NCBI RefSeq assembly: GCF_025961575.1
Contig: NZ_JAOQNX010000001.1
Location: 62,001-126,000 of the forward strand
Length of the DNA stretch: 64,000 bases
Direction: 5' to 3'
From: Rhodoblastus acidophilus
GTDB lineage: Bacteria > Pseudomonadota > Alphaproteobacteria > Rhizobiales > Beijerinckiaceae
Shown here: positions 30,358 through 39,785 of the stretch, one piece after another
Layout of the letters: every line of letters begins with the position of its first letter
Position numbering within the stretch: the first letter of the stretch is position 1
The notes under the pieces: generated by a model
The model's database searches: none
Told to the model about the DNA's origin: nothing
The model's input: the letters and a program-made list of their open reading frames with translations, nothing else
Made by a program: the position numbers and the translations under genes

Positions 30358-31344
30358 GTGGCTTTTTACGAGAACGTCTTCACTCAAGTGCAAGTCCAGC
30401 CCAAACACCCGGAGACGGGCGAGGGCGTGGGCGACGCCAACCTGGCGCGCGAGCGCTTTGGCACGCCGATCCTGTCCTATTGGGCCGGCTTCATCGGCAA
30501 TGCGCAGATCGGTCCGATCTATCTCGGTGGCCTCGGCATCGCTTCGGTGCTCTGCGGATTCATCGCGATCGAAATCATCGGCCTCAACATGCTCGCTTCC
30601 GTGCATTGGAGTCCGATCGAGTTCATGCGCCAGCTCCCGTGGCTGGCCCTTGAACCCCCGCTGCCCAAACACGGCATCAAGGCTTTCCCGCCGCTGGCGG
30701 AAGGCGGTTGGTGGCTGATGGCGGGCTTCTTCCTGACCATGTCCATGCTGCTCTGGACGGCGCGCGTTTACCGCCGCGCGGTTCAACTGGGCCTCAGCAC
30801 GCACATGGCCTGGGCGTTCCTGTCGGCGATCTGGCTGTTCCTGTGCATGGGCTTCTTCCAGCCTCTGCTTCTCGGCCGGTTCAGCGAGGGCGTTCCGTTC
30901 GGCATCTTCCCGCACCTGGACTGGACCGCGGCCTTCTCCCTGCGCTACGGCAACCTGTACTACAACCCCTTCCACATGCTCTCGATTGCGTTCCTGTACG
31001 GCGCGGCTCTGCTGTTCGCCATGCATGGCGCGACGATCCTGTCGGTCGGTCGGTACGGCGGCGAGCGTGAGGTGGAGCAGATCGTCTATCGCGGCACGGC
31101 TGCGGAACGCGCTGCTTTGTTCTGGCGCTGGACCATGGGCTACAACGCCTCCATGGAATCCATCCATCGCTGGGGCTGGTGGTGTGCGGTTCTGTGCCCG
31201 CTGACCGGCGGCATCGGCATCCTGCTCTCCGGCACCGTGGTCGACAACTGGTATCTCTGGGCTGTTCAGCACAACATCGCCCCGGCCTACCCGCATGTCT
31301 TCCCGGCGACAGTTGACCCGGCAGCGACGGGAGTCCCGCAATGA
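30358..31344 (+). CDS. pufM: Photosynthetic reaction centre M subunit
   Basis: This 328-residue partner of PufL starts with GTG at 30358 behind AGGAGG, giving [13 protein letters not shown], the conserved PufM beginning. Five membrane helices are visible, with [13 protein letters not shown] and [16 protein letters not shown] containing ligands for the special pair and iron. The C-terminal extension reaches the pufC start, which overlaps the stop as ATGA. No pufX follows. Confidence 0.98.
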   Translation: MAFYENVFTQVQVQPKHPETGEGVGDANLARERFGTPILSYWAGFIGNAQIGPIYLGGLGIASVLCGFIAIEIIGLNMLASVHWSPIEFMRQLPWLALEPPLPKHGIKAFPPLAEGGWWLMAGFFLTMSMLLWTARVYRRAVQLGLSTHMAWAFLSAIWLFLCMGFFQPLLLGRFSEGVPFGIFPHLDWTAAFSLRYGNLYYNPFHMLSIAFLYGAALLFAMHGATILSVGRYGGEREVEQIVYRGTAAERAALFWRWTMGYNASMESIHRWGWWCAVLCPLTGGIGILLSGTVVDNWYLWAVQHNIAPAYPHVFPATVDPAATGVPQ

Positions 31345-32363
31345 AAACCACTGCTCTGCTCCTCGGTGGCGTCGCCACCGCGCTGATCGGCACAGCGCTG
31401 ATCTTCACTCCGGGGTGGAACCTCCACAAGGTCCATACCGTCCAGACCGGCTTCCGCGGCCTGTCTGTGGGTGAAATGTCGACCGTCAAGACCGACGCGC
31501 TGCGCAAGGCGGCCAACGCCCTGCCCGACGCGATCGATCCGGCGGAAGCCGGCGGCAAGAAGGCGACCGAAGTCTACAAGAACGTGCAAGTTCTGACGGA
31601 CCTCAGCGCCGCGCAGCTTGATCGCGTCATGCTGGGCTTTGCGGCCTGGGTGGGCGGCGACAACGGCTGCAACACCTGCCACAACCCTGACAATCTCGCC
31701 GACGACTCGCTCTATCAGAAGAGAGTCGCCCGGCAGATGATCAAGATGACCCGGCACATCAACAAGGATTGGCAGCCTCACGTCCTGCAGACGGGCGTGA
31801 CCTGCTACACCTGCCACCGCGGTCAACCGGTGCCGAAGGGCGTCTGGTACAACCCGGCTCCGGCGACTGCGGGCGCGGCCACCAACAACCGCGGCTTCGG
31901 TCACCCCGCCGGCGCGGCCAACGGCTATACGGCCATGACCACGGTGCCGTTCGCCGGCATTCTCGACGGCAAGGAACCGGTCCGCTTCCAGCAGCTGAAC
32001 GCTCTGGTCGCCGGCCCCGGCCCCTCGATCCAGACCACCGAGAAGACCTACTCGTTGATGATGGCGATCTCCTACGGGCTCGGCGTCAACTGCACCTACT
32101 GCCACAGCTCGCGTGTGTTCTGGAGCTGGTCGGAGGGCAACCCGCTCCGCGTCAACGCGTGGCAGGGCATCAACATGGTCAAGGACCTCAACGCCAACTT
32201 CCTGGCGCCCCTGCAGGCCGAATGGCCGAAGGACCGCCTGGGACCGACGGGCGACGGTCCGAAGCTCTACTGCATGACCTGTCACCAGGGCGCGCCCAAG
32301 CCTCTGCTCGGCGCCCAGCTGGCGAAGGACTGGACGGAGCTCGGCGGCGTCGCCGCCAAGTAA
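31341..32363 (+). CDS. pufC: Reaction centre tetraheme cytochrome c subunit
   Basis: This 340-residue periplasmic subunit re-reduces the oxidised special pair. Four haem-binding CxxCH motifs are visible: CNTCH (110-114), CYTCH (155-159), CTYCH (251-255) and CMTCH (311-315). The N-terminal hydrophobic segment (about residues 5-24) has no lipobox Cys, unlike the lipid-anchored Blastochloris viridis protein, so it is probably held by an uncleaved helix or released by cleavage. It is the last puf gene and is followed by a terminator. Confidence 0.97.
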   Translation: MKTTALLLGGVATALIGTALIFTPGWNLHKVHTVQTGFRGLSVGEMSTVKTDALRKAANALPDAIDPAEAGGKKATEVYKNVQVLTDLSAAQLDRVMLGFAAWVGGDNGCNTCHNPDNLADDSLYQKRVARQMIKMTRHINKDWQPHVLQTGVTCYTCHRGQPVPKGVWYNPAPATAGAATNNRGFGHPAGAANGYTAMTTVPFAGILDGKEPVRFQQLNALVAGPGPSIQTTEKTYSLMMAISYGLGVNCTYCHSSRVFWSWSEGNPLRVNAWQGINMVKDLNANFLAPLQAEWPKDRLGPTGDGPKLYCMTCHQGAPKPLLGAQLAKDWTELGGVAAK

Positions 32364-32374
32364 GCGAAAACAAG

Positions 32375-32408
32375 ACGCGGCGGTTGCGCAAACCGCCGCG
32401 TTCATTTT
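32375..32408 (+). terminator. Terminator after pufC
   Basis: CGCGGCGGTT (32376-32385) and AACCGCCGCG (32391-32400) form a perfect 10-bp stem with a 5-base loop, followed by TTCATTTTAT. This is a good Rho-independent terminator for the superoperon. rquA begins about 50 to 85 bases further on. Confidence 0.85.
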
Positions 32409-32453
32409 ATAAGGCAGGCCGCAGGGCGCTCGGGGGACGCCTCCGTTACGGGA

Positions 32454-33290
32454 TTGTCTCATCTGGATCACACGCGCGCCAAGGATGTCCAAGTGCTGTT
32501 AAACGGAAATGGTTCGACCGAGATCGAGCCTGCTGCCGCTCTCCGAACCGACCGCCCCGCCGCAGCCCCCGCACAAGCGCCGGCGCGCCAATCTGCAGAC
32601 CTTTCCGAAGGCGCGGGCAAAATTCCCGCCTATCTCACCAAACATTATTGGTGGGCCTATGTGCACCCGAAGGCCGTGTGGTTCTTCGAACGGCAATGGC
32701 TCGTCGACGCTATCCTCTGGGGCAATTATAATCAGTTGCGCGACGCCGCGCTCGACAAGCTCGGCGCGATCCTGCCCGGTTCGACGCTGCAGGTCGCCAG
32801 CGCCTATGGCGATTTCACCCCCGCGCTCGCCGCGCGCGCCGCCGCCGGCAAGGGCGAAGTCGATGTGATCGACGTGCTGCCGATCCAGCTCGAGAACCTG
32901 AAGCAGAAGCTCGCCCCCAACGCGCCGGTGCGCCTGGCGACGATGGATTCGGCCGCGCTGACCTTTGCCGACGCCCGCTTCGATCGCGCCGTGCTGTTCT
33001 TCCTGCTCCACGAAATGCCCGAGGAGTGGCGGCGGCGCACACTCGCCGAGACGCTGCGCGTGGTGCGGCCCGGCGGCCGCGTCGTGATCATCGAATATGC
33101 CCGCCCCGCCGCCTGGAACCCGATGCGCTACCTGTTCGCGCCGATCCTCTCCGTGCTCGAGCCTTTCGCGCTCGAAGTCTGGATGCACGACCTCCGCGAG
33201 TTCCTGCCGGCTGGCGCGAAAATCGCCAATTTCGAGCGCCGCACCTTTTTTGGCGGCCTCTATCAGCTCGTCAGTTTCGAGCTGAAGTAG
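32454..33290 (+). CDS. rquA: Rhodoquinone biosynthesis methyltransferase-like protein RquA
   Basis: RquA converts ubiquinone to rhodoquinone, used for fumarate reduction in anaerobic dark or reductive conditions. The protein has the RquA hallmark IPAYLTKHYWWAYVHPK followed by WLVDAILWGNYNQLRD, then a methyltransferase-like Rossmann part (DVIDVLPIQL, VVRPGGRVVIIEY). The coordinates use an outer TTG start (278 residues). A GTG at 32493 has a better ribosome site (AAGGA, 7 bases before it) and would remove 13 residues; the N-terminal 50 or so residues are variable anyway. It lies directly after the puf terminator, so its promoter must be in the short spacer unless read-through occurs. Confidence 0.88.
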   Translation: MSHLDHTRAKDVQVLLNGNGSTEIEPAAALRTDRPAAAPAQAPARQSADLSEGAGKIPAYLTKHYWWAYVHPKAVWFFERQWLVDAILWGNYNQLRDAALDKLGAILPGSTLQVASAYGDFTPALAARAAAGKGEVDVIDVLPIQLENLKQKLAPNAPVRLATMDSAALTFADARFDRAVLFFLLHEMPEEWRRRTLAETLRVVRPGGRVVIIEYARPAAWNPMRYLFAPILSVLEPFALEVWMHDLREFLPAGAKIANFERRTFFGGLYQLVSFELK

Positions 33291-33338
33291 CGGACGGCTC
33301 CGCTTGACAGAAAGAGAACGTTTGGCGAACATGTCGCC

Positions 33339-34574
33339 ATGCGTCTCGACCTCCGCCAAAAGCTCGCCATACTCGCCGACGCCGCCAAATATGACGCCTC
33401 CTGCGCCTCGAGCGGCGGCCAGAGGCGCGATTCCCTGGGAATGGGCAAGGGCGTGGGCTCCGTCACCGGCGCCGGCATCTGCCATTCCTTCACGCCGGAC
33501 GGCCGCTGCGTTTCGCTGCTGAAAATTCTGCTGACCAATTATTGCATGTACGATTGCGCGTTCTGCGTGAACCGCGTGTCGTCCAATGTGCGCCGCGCCC
33601 GATTCACGCCCGCCGAAGCCGCACAGCTCACCGTGGACTTTTATCGGCGCAATTACATCGAAGGCCTGTTCCTGTCGTCCGGGATCATACGCTCGCCCGA
33701 CGCCACGATGGAACAATTGATTGAGACCGCGCGGCTGCTGCGCGAGGACCACGCCTTTCACGGCTACATTCATCTGAAGACCATCGCCGACGCCGACCCC
33801 GCGCTGATTTCGCGCGCGGGCGAACTCGCCGACCGCCTCTCAGTCAATGTCGAGCTGCCGCAAGAGGCGAGCCTGAAGGCGCTGGCGCCGGAAAAGCGCC
33901 TGTCCACGATCCGCAAGAGCATGGCGACCATTCGCGGCGAGATCGACGACCACGCGCACGACAAGACTGTGCGTAAAAAACGGTTCGCCACCGGCCAGTC
34001 GACGCAGATGATCGTCGGCGCCGATTCCGCCGACGACGCCACGATCCTGCGCACCAGCGCCGCGCTTTATGGCGGCTATCGCCTGCGCCGGGTCTATTAC
34101 TCCGCCTTTTCGCCGATTCCCGACGCCTCCGCCGTCCTGCCCGTGCGCGCGCCGCCGCTGCAGCGCGAGCACCGGCTCTATCAGGCCGACTGGCTGCTGA
34201 GAAACTACGGTTTTGACATTGAGGAGCTGGCCGAGGCGACCGACGACGGCATGCTCGACCTCGATCTCGATCCGAAGACAAGCTGGGCGTTGAAGAACCG
34301 CGCGCTGTTCCCGGTCGACATCAACCGCGCCCCCCGCGAAATGCTGCTGCGCATTCCCGGCCTCGGCGTGCGCGTCGCCGATCGGGTGATCGCGGCGCGC
34401 CGCCACGGCGCGCTGCGCCTTGATGACATTTCGCGTCTCGCCAGCAGTTTGCGAAAGATCCTGCCCTTCATCACCACGCCCGACTGGTCCCCGGGTTCGA
34501 CGCTGGATTCAGAAGGCTTGAAGCAGAAGCTGCGGCCGCCGCCGCGGCAGCTGGAGCTGTTTTCATGCGCGTGA
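33339..34574 (+). CDS. Putative DNA modification/repair radical SAM protein
   Basis: This 411-residue radical SAM enzyme has the cluster motif C69-x3-C73-x2-C76 (CMYDCAFC), a TIM-barrel region, and a C-terminal helix-hairpin-helix segment (about residues 325-365, DINRAPREMLLRIPGLGVRVAD) of the kind that binds DNA. It matches the family found next to SAM-linked uracil-DNA-glycosylase-like proteins. That partner is the next gene, which starts 10 bases before this one ends. The substrate and reaction are not established. A third conserved Cys pair lies near residues 22-57 (SCASS, ICHSF, GRCVS). Confidence 0.9.
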   Translation: MRLDLRQKLAILADAAKYDASCASSGGQRRDSLGMGKGVGSVTGAGICHSFTPDGRCVSLLKILLTNYCMYDCAFCVNRVSSNVRRARFTPAEAAQLTVDFYRRNYIEGLFLSSGIIRSPDATMEQLIETARLLREDHAFHGYIHLKTIADADPALISRAGELADRLSVNVELPQEASLKALAPEKRLSTIRKSMATIRGEIDDHAHDKTVRKKRFATGQSTQMIVGADSADDATILRTSAALYGGYRLRRVYYSAFSPIPDASAVLPVRAPPLQREHRLYQADWLLRNYGFDIEELAEATDDGMLDLDLDPKTSWALKNRALFPVDINRAPREMLLRIPGLGVRVADRVIAARRHGALRLDDISRLASSLRKILPFITTPDWSPGSTLDSEGLKQKLRPPPRQLELFSCA

Positions 34575-35944
34575 TCGCGCTGGAGCGCCCCGACGATGCC
34601 GACGCCTTTTTCGAACATGCCGCCGCCCTGCTCGCGGAAGGAATTTCGCCAGAGCACGTGTCCTGGAGCGTAGGCGACTCCGCCGATCTCTTCGGCGCCG
34701 CCATTCCGGCGCCGCGGGCAAAATGGCGCGGCGAAAAATTGTTCGCCGCAGCCCTGCTGCACCGCGCCGCCCATCGCTTTGCGCTGGTTTATCGCGCGTT
34801 GTGGCGCACGGACGGGGACAAAGCCTGGCTCGACAATCCCGCGGAGTCCGACCTTTGCTCTTTACGAAAACTCGAAGGCGAGGTGCGGCGCGACATCCAC
34901 AAAATGCGCGCGCTGGTGCGCTTTCGCGAAATCCCCGACGGCTACGGCGCGCGCTTCATCGCCTGGTACGAACCCGGCCATTTCACCCTGCGCGCCAATG
35001 CCGATTTTTTCGTCCACCGCTTCGCCGACATGCGCTGGTCGATCGTGACGCCCGATCTGTCCGCGCATTACGACGGCGAAATCCGCTTCGCGCCCGGCGG
35101 CAGCCGCCGCGATGTCCCGGCGGAGGACGCCCGCGACGAGGACTGGCGCACCTATTACGCCGCGATCTTCAATCCGGCGCGGCTCAATCTCGCCGTGATG
35201 CAATCGCATCTGCCGAAAAAATTCTGGCGTAACCTGCCCGAAGCCCAGGCGATCCCGGCGCTCGCCCGCGCCGCACAGACCCGCGCCCAGACGATGATCG
35301 CCGCGCCGCCCACCGCGCCGCGTGTCGCGCGCGCCCCCGCGCGCGCCCAAACGACCGCAACCGGCCTCGCCGACCTGCGGGCGCAACTCGCGTCCTGCGA
35401 AAAATGCCCCCTGCACCGCGAGGCGACGCAGGTCGTCTGCGGCGCCGGGCCAAGCAACGCCGCGCTGATGATCGTCGCGGAGCAACCGGGCGACCACGAA
35501 GACCTTTGCGGCGCCCCGCTGGTCGGCCCGGCCGGCAAGATTTTCGACGAGGCCCTGCGCCGCATCGGCTGCGACCGCAAAACGATCTACGTCACCAATG
35601 CGGTCAAACATTTCAAATTCACGCTCAAGGGCCAGCGCCGCATCCACGCCAAGCCGAGCGCCGGCGAAATCGACATTTGTTCCTGGTGGCTGCATCGCGA
35701 AATCGAGCAGGTGCGGCCAAAACTCATCGTCGCCATGGGCGCATCGGCGCTACGCGCCCTGACCGGCCAAAGTTTTTCGGTGTGCGACAGCCGAGGCAAG
35801 ATTTTGGACTTGGGGGAAAGCCGCATTCTGACGACAACCCACCCAGCCTATCTGCTGCGCCTCCAGGACGAGCAGCAAAAGCGGCAAGCCTGGCGCGCCT
35901 TCCTCGACGATCTCGCCCAAGCCCACGCCATGGCGTGCGCGTAA
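34565..35944 (+). CDS. DUF4130 domain fused to UdgX-type uracil-DNA-binding protein
   Basis: This is a 459-residue two-domain protein. Residues about 1-240 are a DUF4130 (DNA metabolism) domain. Residues about 265-455 are a uracil-DNA glycosylase fold of the UdgX type, with CEKC (278-281), motif A AEQPGDHED (305-313), NAVKHF (346-351) and the RRIH loop (358-361). The His of that loop forms the covalent link to the abasic site in Mycobacterium UdgX. HPAYLL (426-431) is the second catalytic-pocket motif. The overlap with the radical SAM gene shows joint expression. The fusion order is the standard one for this family. Confidence 0.9.
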   Translation: MRVIALERPDDADAFFEHAAALLAEGISPEHVSWSVGDSADLFGAAIPAPRAKWRGEKLFAAALLHRAAHRFALVYRALWRTDGDKAWLDNPAESDLCSLRKLEGEVRRDIHKMRALVRFREIPDGYGARFIAWYEPGHFTLRANADFFVHRFADMRWSIVTPDLSAHYDGEIRFAPGGSRRDVPAEDARDEDWRTYYAAIFNPARLNLAVMQSHLPKKFWRNLPEAQAIPALARAAQTRAQTMIAAPPTAPRVARAPARAQTTATGLADLRAQLASCEKCPLHREATQVVCGAGPSNAALMIVAEQPGDHEDLCGAPLVGPAGKIFDEALRRIGCDRKTIYVTNAVKHFKFTLKGQRRIHAKPSAGEIDICSWWLHREIEQVRPKLIVAMGASALRALTGQSFSVCDSRGKILDLGESRILTTTHPAYLLRLQDEQQKRQAWRAFLDDLAQAHAMACA

Positions 35945-35951
35945 AGAAAAG

Positions 35952-37028
35952 TTACTGCGCCGCCTCCAACCCGCCGCCGCGCGAAAACTCCATACGGTCG
36001 ATCCGCTCGCCGCTGCGGGCGATCTTTTCCGTCGAGGTGAGGATAGCCGAAATATCCTCCTGCGCCTGCCGGAAATGGCCGTCGAGTTTTTCCACGCGCG
36101 TCCGCAGTCGCACAACATCTTCGACCAGACGGCGCGTTTCCGCCTGGATCACATGCGCCTGGTCCCGCACCTGCGCGTCGCGCACCAGCGACTGCAGCAC
36201 CTGCACCGCCATCAGCAGCAGCGACGGCGACACGATCAGCACCCGCGCCCGATGCGCCCGCTGGATCACATCGTCAAAATGCTCGTGCAGTTCGGCGAAC
36301 AGGCTTTCGGAGGGCACGAACAGAATGACCACGTCCTGGGTCTCGCCGGGCAGCAGATAGCGCTCTGACACATCCTTGACGTGTTTCAGCATATCGCCGC
36401 GCGCCCGCGCCATCGCGATCCTCCGCCCCGCCGGGTCGCGCGCCTCCTTCAGCGCATTGAACGCCTCCAGCGGAAATTTGGCGTCGACCGCCAGAACCTT
36501 GTCGTCCCCCGGCAATTTCAGCGCGCAATCCGGCCGCACGCCGGTCGAGAGCGTGTATTGAAACGCATAGGAATTCGGCGGCAGGGCGTCGCGGATGATC
36601 GCCTCCATCCGCCCCTGGCCAAAGGCGCCGCGCAATTGCTTGTTGGCGAGCACGTCGCGGAACCCGGCGATCTCCTCGGTGAGATGGGACATGCGCGCTT
36701 GCGCCGCATCGATCACGGCAAGACGTTCGTTCAGCGCGCTCAGATTTCCCAGGGTCGCCCGCGCGGAAACCTCCAGCCTCTCATTGACGCGATGAGCGGA
36801 GCGGTCGAGCTTTTCGCTGACCACGCGGGCGAAATCCATCTGCCGCCCGCCAAGAATTTCCGCCAGCGTCTGCATGCGCCCGGCCATTTCGGCGTGCGAA
36901 TGCGCCAGCGCCGCCATTTGCGCGTCAATGTCGCGCCGCCCGCCGCGGGCGATCAAAACCAGCACGAACAGCACCAGCAAGGCGCCGCTCGCCGCCGCCA
37001 GCTCCACGGGCGTGACCGGATAAGACAT
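35952..37028 (-). CDS. rmuC: DNA recombination protein RmuC homologue
   Basis: This roughly 358-residue protein has an N-terminal membrane helix (ALLVLFVLVLIARGG), a long coiled coil (about residues 30-130) and the C-terminal PD-(D/E)XK-like RmuC domain with AFGQGRMEAIIRDALP and LAVDAKFPLEAF. RmuC limits inversion at short inverted repeats in E. coli; the biochemical role is poorly known. The start at 37028 gives MSYPVTPVELAAASG; upstream in-frame Met codons up to 37097 are possible. It is convergent with the DUF4130-UdgX gene and divergent from def. Confidence 0.9.
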   Translation of the reverse strand: MSYPVTPVELAAASGALLVLFVLVLIARGGRRDIDAQMAALAHSHAEMAGRMQTLAEILGGRQMDFARVVSEKLDRSAHRVNERLEVSARATLGNLSALNERLAVIDAAQARMSHLTEEIAGFRDVLANKQLRGAFGQGRMEAIIRDALPPNSYAFQYTLSTGVRPDCALKLPGDDKVLAVDAKFPLEAFNALKEARDPAGRRIAMARARGDMLKHVKDVSERYLLPGETQDVVILFVPSESLFAELHEHFDDVIQRAHRARVLIVSPSLLLMAVQVLQSLVRDAQVRDQAHVIQAETRRLVEDVVRLRTRVEKLDGHFRQAQEDISAILTSTEKIARSGERIDRMEFSRGGGLEAAQ

Positions 37029-37177
37029 GATCAGGAAGAGTGGCGCATCGCCCATGAACGTCATCGCAACAAAACACCGAACAAAATAAGAACACAAATG
37101 ATCTTCGATGTAAACGCATTTGACGGCTTGCCCGGCGTCTCTTATCTGAAAAGCAAGCTCGAAAGGTTTTGTTCGTC

Positions 37178-37729
37178 ATGGCGCTCCGTCCCATTCTCTG
37201 TCTGCCCGACCCCCGCCTGCGCGCGACCAGCGAAAACGTCGGCGTCGTCGACGACGAGGTGCGCGCGCTGATGGACGATATGCTCGACACCATGTATGCG
37301 GCGCCCGGCATCGGCCTCGCCGCCATCCAGATCGGCGTGCCCAAGCGGGTGCTGGTGATCGACCTCGCCAAAAAGGGCGAGCTCCCGACGCCGCTGTTCG
37401 TCGCCGATCCCGAAATCATCGAGAAATCCGAAGAGCTTTCGACCTACGAGGAAGGCTGTCTGTCCCTCCCCGAGTATTTTGAGGACGTGCAACGCCCGGC
37501 GCGGGTCAAGGTGCGCTATCTCGACCGCAACAACGAGCGCCAGGAAATCGAGGCGACGGGCCTGCTCGCCACCTGCCTGCAGCACGAGATGGACCATCTC
37601 GACGGCAAGCTGTTCATCGACCATCTGTCGCGGCTGAAGCGCGACCGCGCCGAAAAGAAGTTTGCGAAAGCGGCCCGCCTCGGCGAACCTCTCGCCCCGC
37701 GTGGCCCTGAAATCCGCGAAAAGGTCTGA
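37178..37729 (+). CDS. def: Peptide deformylase
   Basis: This 183-residue metalloenzyme removes the formyl group from nascent proteins. The three motifs are present: GIGLAAIQ (motif 1), EEGCLSLP (motif 2, with the metal-binding Cys) and [10 protein letters not shown] (motif 3, HExxH). The ATG at 37178 gives [15 protein letters not shown] and has AAGG upstream. A start 9 bases earlier is less likely. The stop shares a base with fmt (TGATG), the common def-fmt arrangement. Confidence 0.97.
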   Translation: MALRPILCLPDPRLRATSENVGVVDDEVRALMDDMLDTMYAAPGIGLAAIQIGVPKRVLVIDLAKKGELPTPLFVADPEIIEKSEELSTYEEGCLSLPEYFEDVQRPARVKVRYLDRNNERQEIEATGLLATCLQHEMDHLDGKLFIDHLSRLKRDRAEKKFAKAARLGEPLAPRGPEIREKV

Positions 37730-38664
37730 TGCGCGTCGTTTTCATGGGCACGCCGGAGTTTTCTCTGGCGCCGCTCCACGAAATTTTTGACCGAGGCCAC
37801 GAGATCGTCGCGGTCTATACCCGCGCGCCCAAACCGGCGGGACGGCGCGGTCTTGAGCTGACCCCGTCCCCGGTCCATGCGGCGGCCGAAAAACGCGGCA
37901 TTGAAGTCCGCACGCCCAAGAATTTTCGCGACCCCGAAGAGGTCGAGGCGTTCCGCGCCCTCAACGCCGATGTCGCCGTCGTCGTCGCCTACGGCCTGAT
38001 CCTGCCCAAATCCGTGCTGGACGCGCCCAAGCACGGCTGCCTCAATCTCCACGCCTCGCTGTTGCCGCGCTGGCGCGGCGCCGCGCCGATCCAGCGCGCG
38101 ATCATGGCGGGCGACGCCGAGACCGGCGTCGAGGTCATGCAGATGGAGGAAGGTCTTGATACCGGCCCCATCGGCATGACAGCAAAGCTGGCGATCACCG
38201 AAAACATGACCGCCGGCGAGGCCCACGACCAGCTTTCGGCCCTGGCGGGCGGCCTGATCGGCCGCGCGCTCGCAGCGCTCGAGGCGGGCGAGCTGACATT
38301 CACGCCCCAAGCCGAAGACGGCGTGCTCTACGCCAAGAAAATCGACAAGGCGGAAGCGCGCCTGGATTTCACAAAACCCGCCGCCGAGCTTCACAACGTC
38401 ATTCGCGGCCTGTCCCCGTTCCCCGGCGCCTATTTCGAGGCCGATTTCGGCAAGGGTTTTGAGCGGGTCAAAATTTTGAAGTCCGCCCTTACAAAAGGCT
38501 CAGGCGCGCCGGGCGAAATTCTCGACGCGGCGCCAACCATCGCCTGCGGCTCAGGGGCCCTCAAATTGGTGGAAGTGCAGCGCGCCGGTCGCGGCGTGGT
38601 TTCCGGCGAGGAATTTGCGCGGGGCGCGAAGCTTGCGGCGGGCGCGAAAAAAATCCTCGCCTGA
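37729..38664 (+). CDS. fmt: Methionyl-tRNA formyltransferase
   Basis: This 311-residue enzyme formylates the initiator Met-tRNA from 10-formyl-THF. It shows the formyltransferase signature [20 protein letters not shown] (about residues 105-124) with the catalytic Asn/His, and the C-terminal OB-like tRNA-binding domain (from about residue 205). It is overlapped by def upstream and followed after 1 base by truA. Confidence 0.97.
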   Translation: MRVVFMGTPEFSLAPLHEIFDRGHEIVAVYTRAPKPAGRRGLELTPSPVHAAAEKRGIEVRTPKNFRDPEEVEAFRALNADVAVVVAYGLILPKSVLDAPKHGCLNLHASLLPRWRGAAPIQRAIMAGDAETGVEVMQMEEGLDTGPIGMTAKLAITENMTAGEAHDQLSALAGGLIGRALAALEAGELTFTPQAEDGVLYAKKIDKAEARLDFTKPAAELHNVIRGLSPFPGAYFEADFGKGFERVKILKSALTKGSGAPGEILDAAPTIACGSGALKLVEVQRAGRGVVSGEEFARGAKLAAGAKKILA

Positions 38665-38665
38665 C

Positions 38666-39403
38666 ATGCCGCGCTACAAGCTCACCATCGAATATGACGG
38701 GACCGACTATGTGGGCTGGCAGAGGCAAGCCAATGGTCTGTCAGTGCAGGAAGTCATCGAAACCGGCCTGAAAAAGATCGATCCCGGCCCCGGCGGCCTG
38801 CGCGGCGCTGGCCGTACCGACGCCGGCGTCCACGCCAGCGCCCAGGTCGGCCATGTCGATCTGATCAAGGACTGGCGCGGCGACAAGCTGCGCGAGGCGC
38901 TGAACGCGCAGATGCGGCCGGAAAAGGTCGCCATCCTGTTCGCCGAGCAAGTGGCGGACGATTTCGACGCGCGCTTTTCCGCGACCAAGCGGCATTATCT
39001 CTATCGCATCGTCAATCGCCGCGCCCCCCTCACCTATGATTTTGGCCGCGCCTGGCTGGTCAAGCGCAAGCTCGACGCCGACGCCATGCACCATGCCGCG
39101 CAAGTCCTGGTCGGCCGGCACGATTTTTCCACCTTTCGTGACGCCGACTGCCAGGCGGAAAACCCGGTGCGCACGCTTGAAAAACTGAACGTCTCGCGCG
39201 TCGGCGACGAAATCCACGTCTACGCCTCGGCCCGCGCCTTCCTGCACCGGCAGGTGCGCTCCATGGTCGGCTCGCTGGAGCATGTCGGCTCCGGCAAATG
39301 GAGCGCCCGCGACCTCCAGGCGGCGCTGGAAAGCTGCGACCGCGCCCGCTGCGGCCAGGTGGCGCCGGCGACCGGTCTTTACCTCATTGGCGTGGATTAC
39401 TGA
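38666..39403 (+). CDS. truA: tRNA pseudouridine synthase A
   Basis: This 245-residue enzyme modifies U38-U40 of the tRNA anticodon stem. It begins [21 protein letters not shown] and has the catalytic Asp in [11 protein letters not shown] (about residues 48-58). The C-terminal part contains [19 protein letters not shown]. The start lies 1 base after the fmt stop, giving def-fmt-truA in one operon. Confidence 0.97.
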   Translation: MPRYKLTIEYDGTDYVGWQRQANGLSVQEVIETGLKKIDPGPGGLRGAGRTDAGVHASAQVGHVDLIKDWRGDKLREALNAQMRPEKVAILFAEQVADDFDARFSATKRHYLYRIVNRRAPLTYDFGRAWLVKRKLDADAMHHAAQVLVGRHDFSTFRDADCQAENPVRTLEKLNVSRVGDEIHVYASARAFLHRQVRSMVGSLEHVGSGKWSARDLQAALESCDRARCGQVAPATGLYLIGVDY

Positions 39404-39405
39404 AC

Positions 39406-39726
39406 ATGCGCTTTGCCGTCGCCTTGCTCGCCCTGATCTCCACCTCCGCCGCCGCCGAACCGCTGAAATGGTATGTGGTGCTGGGCTCGTTCGCCGTGGA
39501 CAACGACGGCGACCAGGCCGCGGCCGGCTTACGCGACAAAGTCGCGCGCTGCGGCATCGACGCGAGCACGGAATATACCGTCAAAATGCGCGGCCTCCGC
39601 CCCGGCTATGTCGCCACCTTCACCGGGCCTTTCCCCGACAAGCGCGCCGCCGAACGCAACCTCGCCTTGGCCAAGAGCTGCGTTCCCGACGCTTATCTCA
39701 AACAGGCGGAACAGGGCGGCGAATAG
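39406..39726 (+). CDS. Small secreted SPOR-like protein
   Basis: This 106-residue protein has a clear signal peptide (MRFAVALLALISTSAAA, cleavage near residue 17). It is followed by a domain resembling SPOR: WYVVLGSF, alternating strands, GYVATFTGPFPDKRAAERNLALAK. SPOR domains bind septal peptidoglycan, but the similarity is judged by eye. It starts 2 bases after truA and may be read with it. Confidence 0.75.
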   Translation: MRFAVALLALISTSAAAEPLKWYVVLGSFAVDNDGDQAAAGLRDKVARCGIDASTEYTVKMRGLRPGYVATFTGPFPDKRAAERNLALAKSCVPDAYLKQAEQGGE

Positions 39727-39785
39727 GATTGATCCCACGGCCCGGCTTGCGCATGGTGTCTCCCGGCATCGGGAGATTCGGGCGC

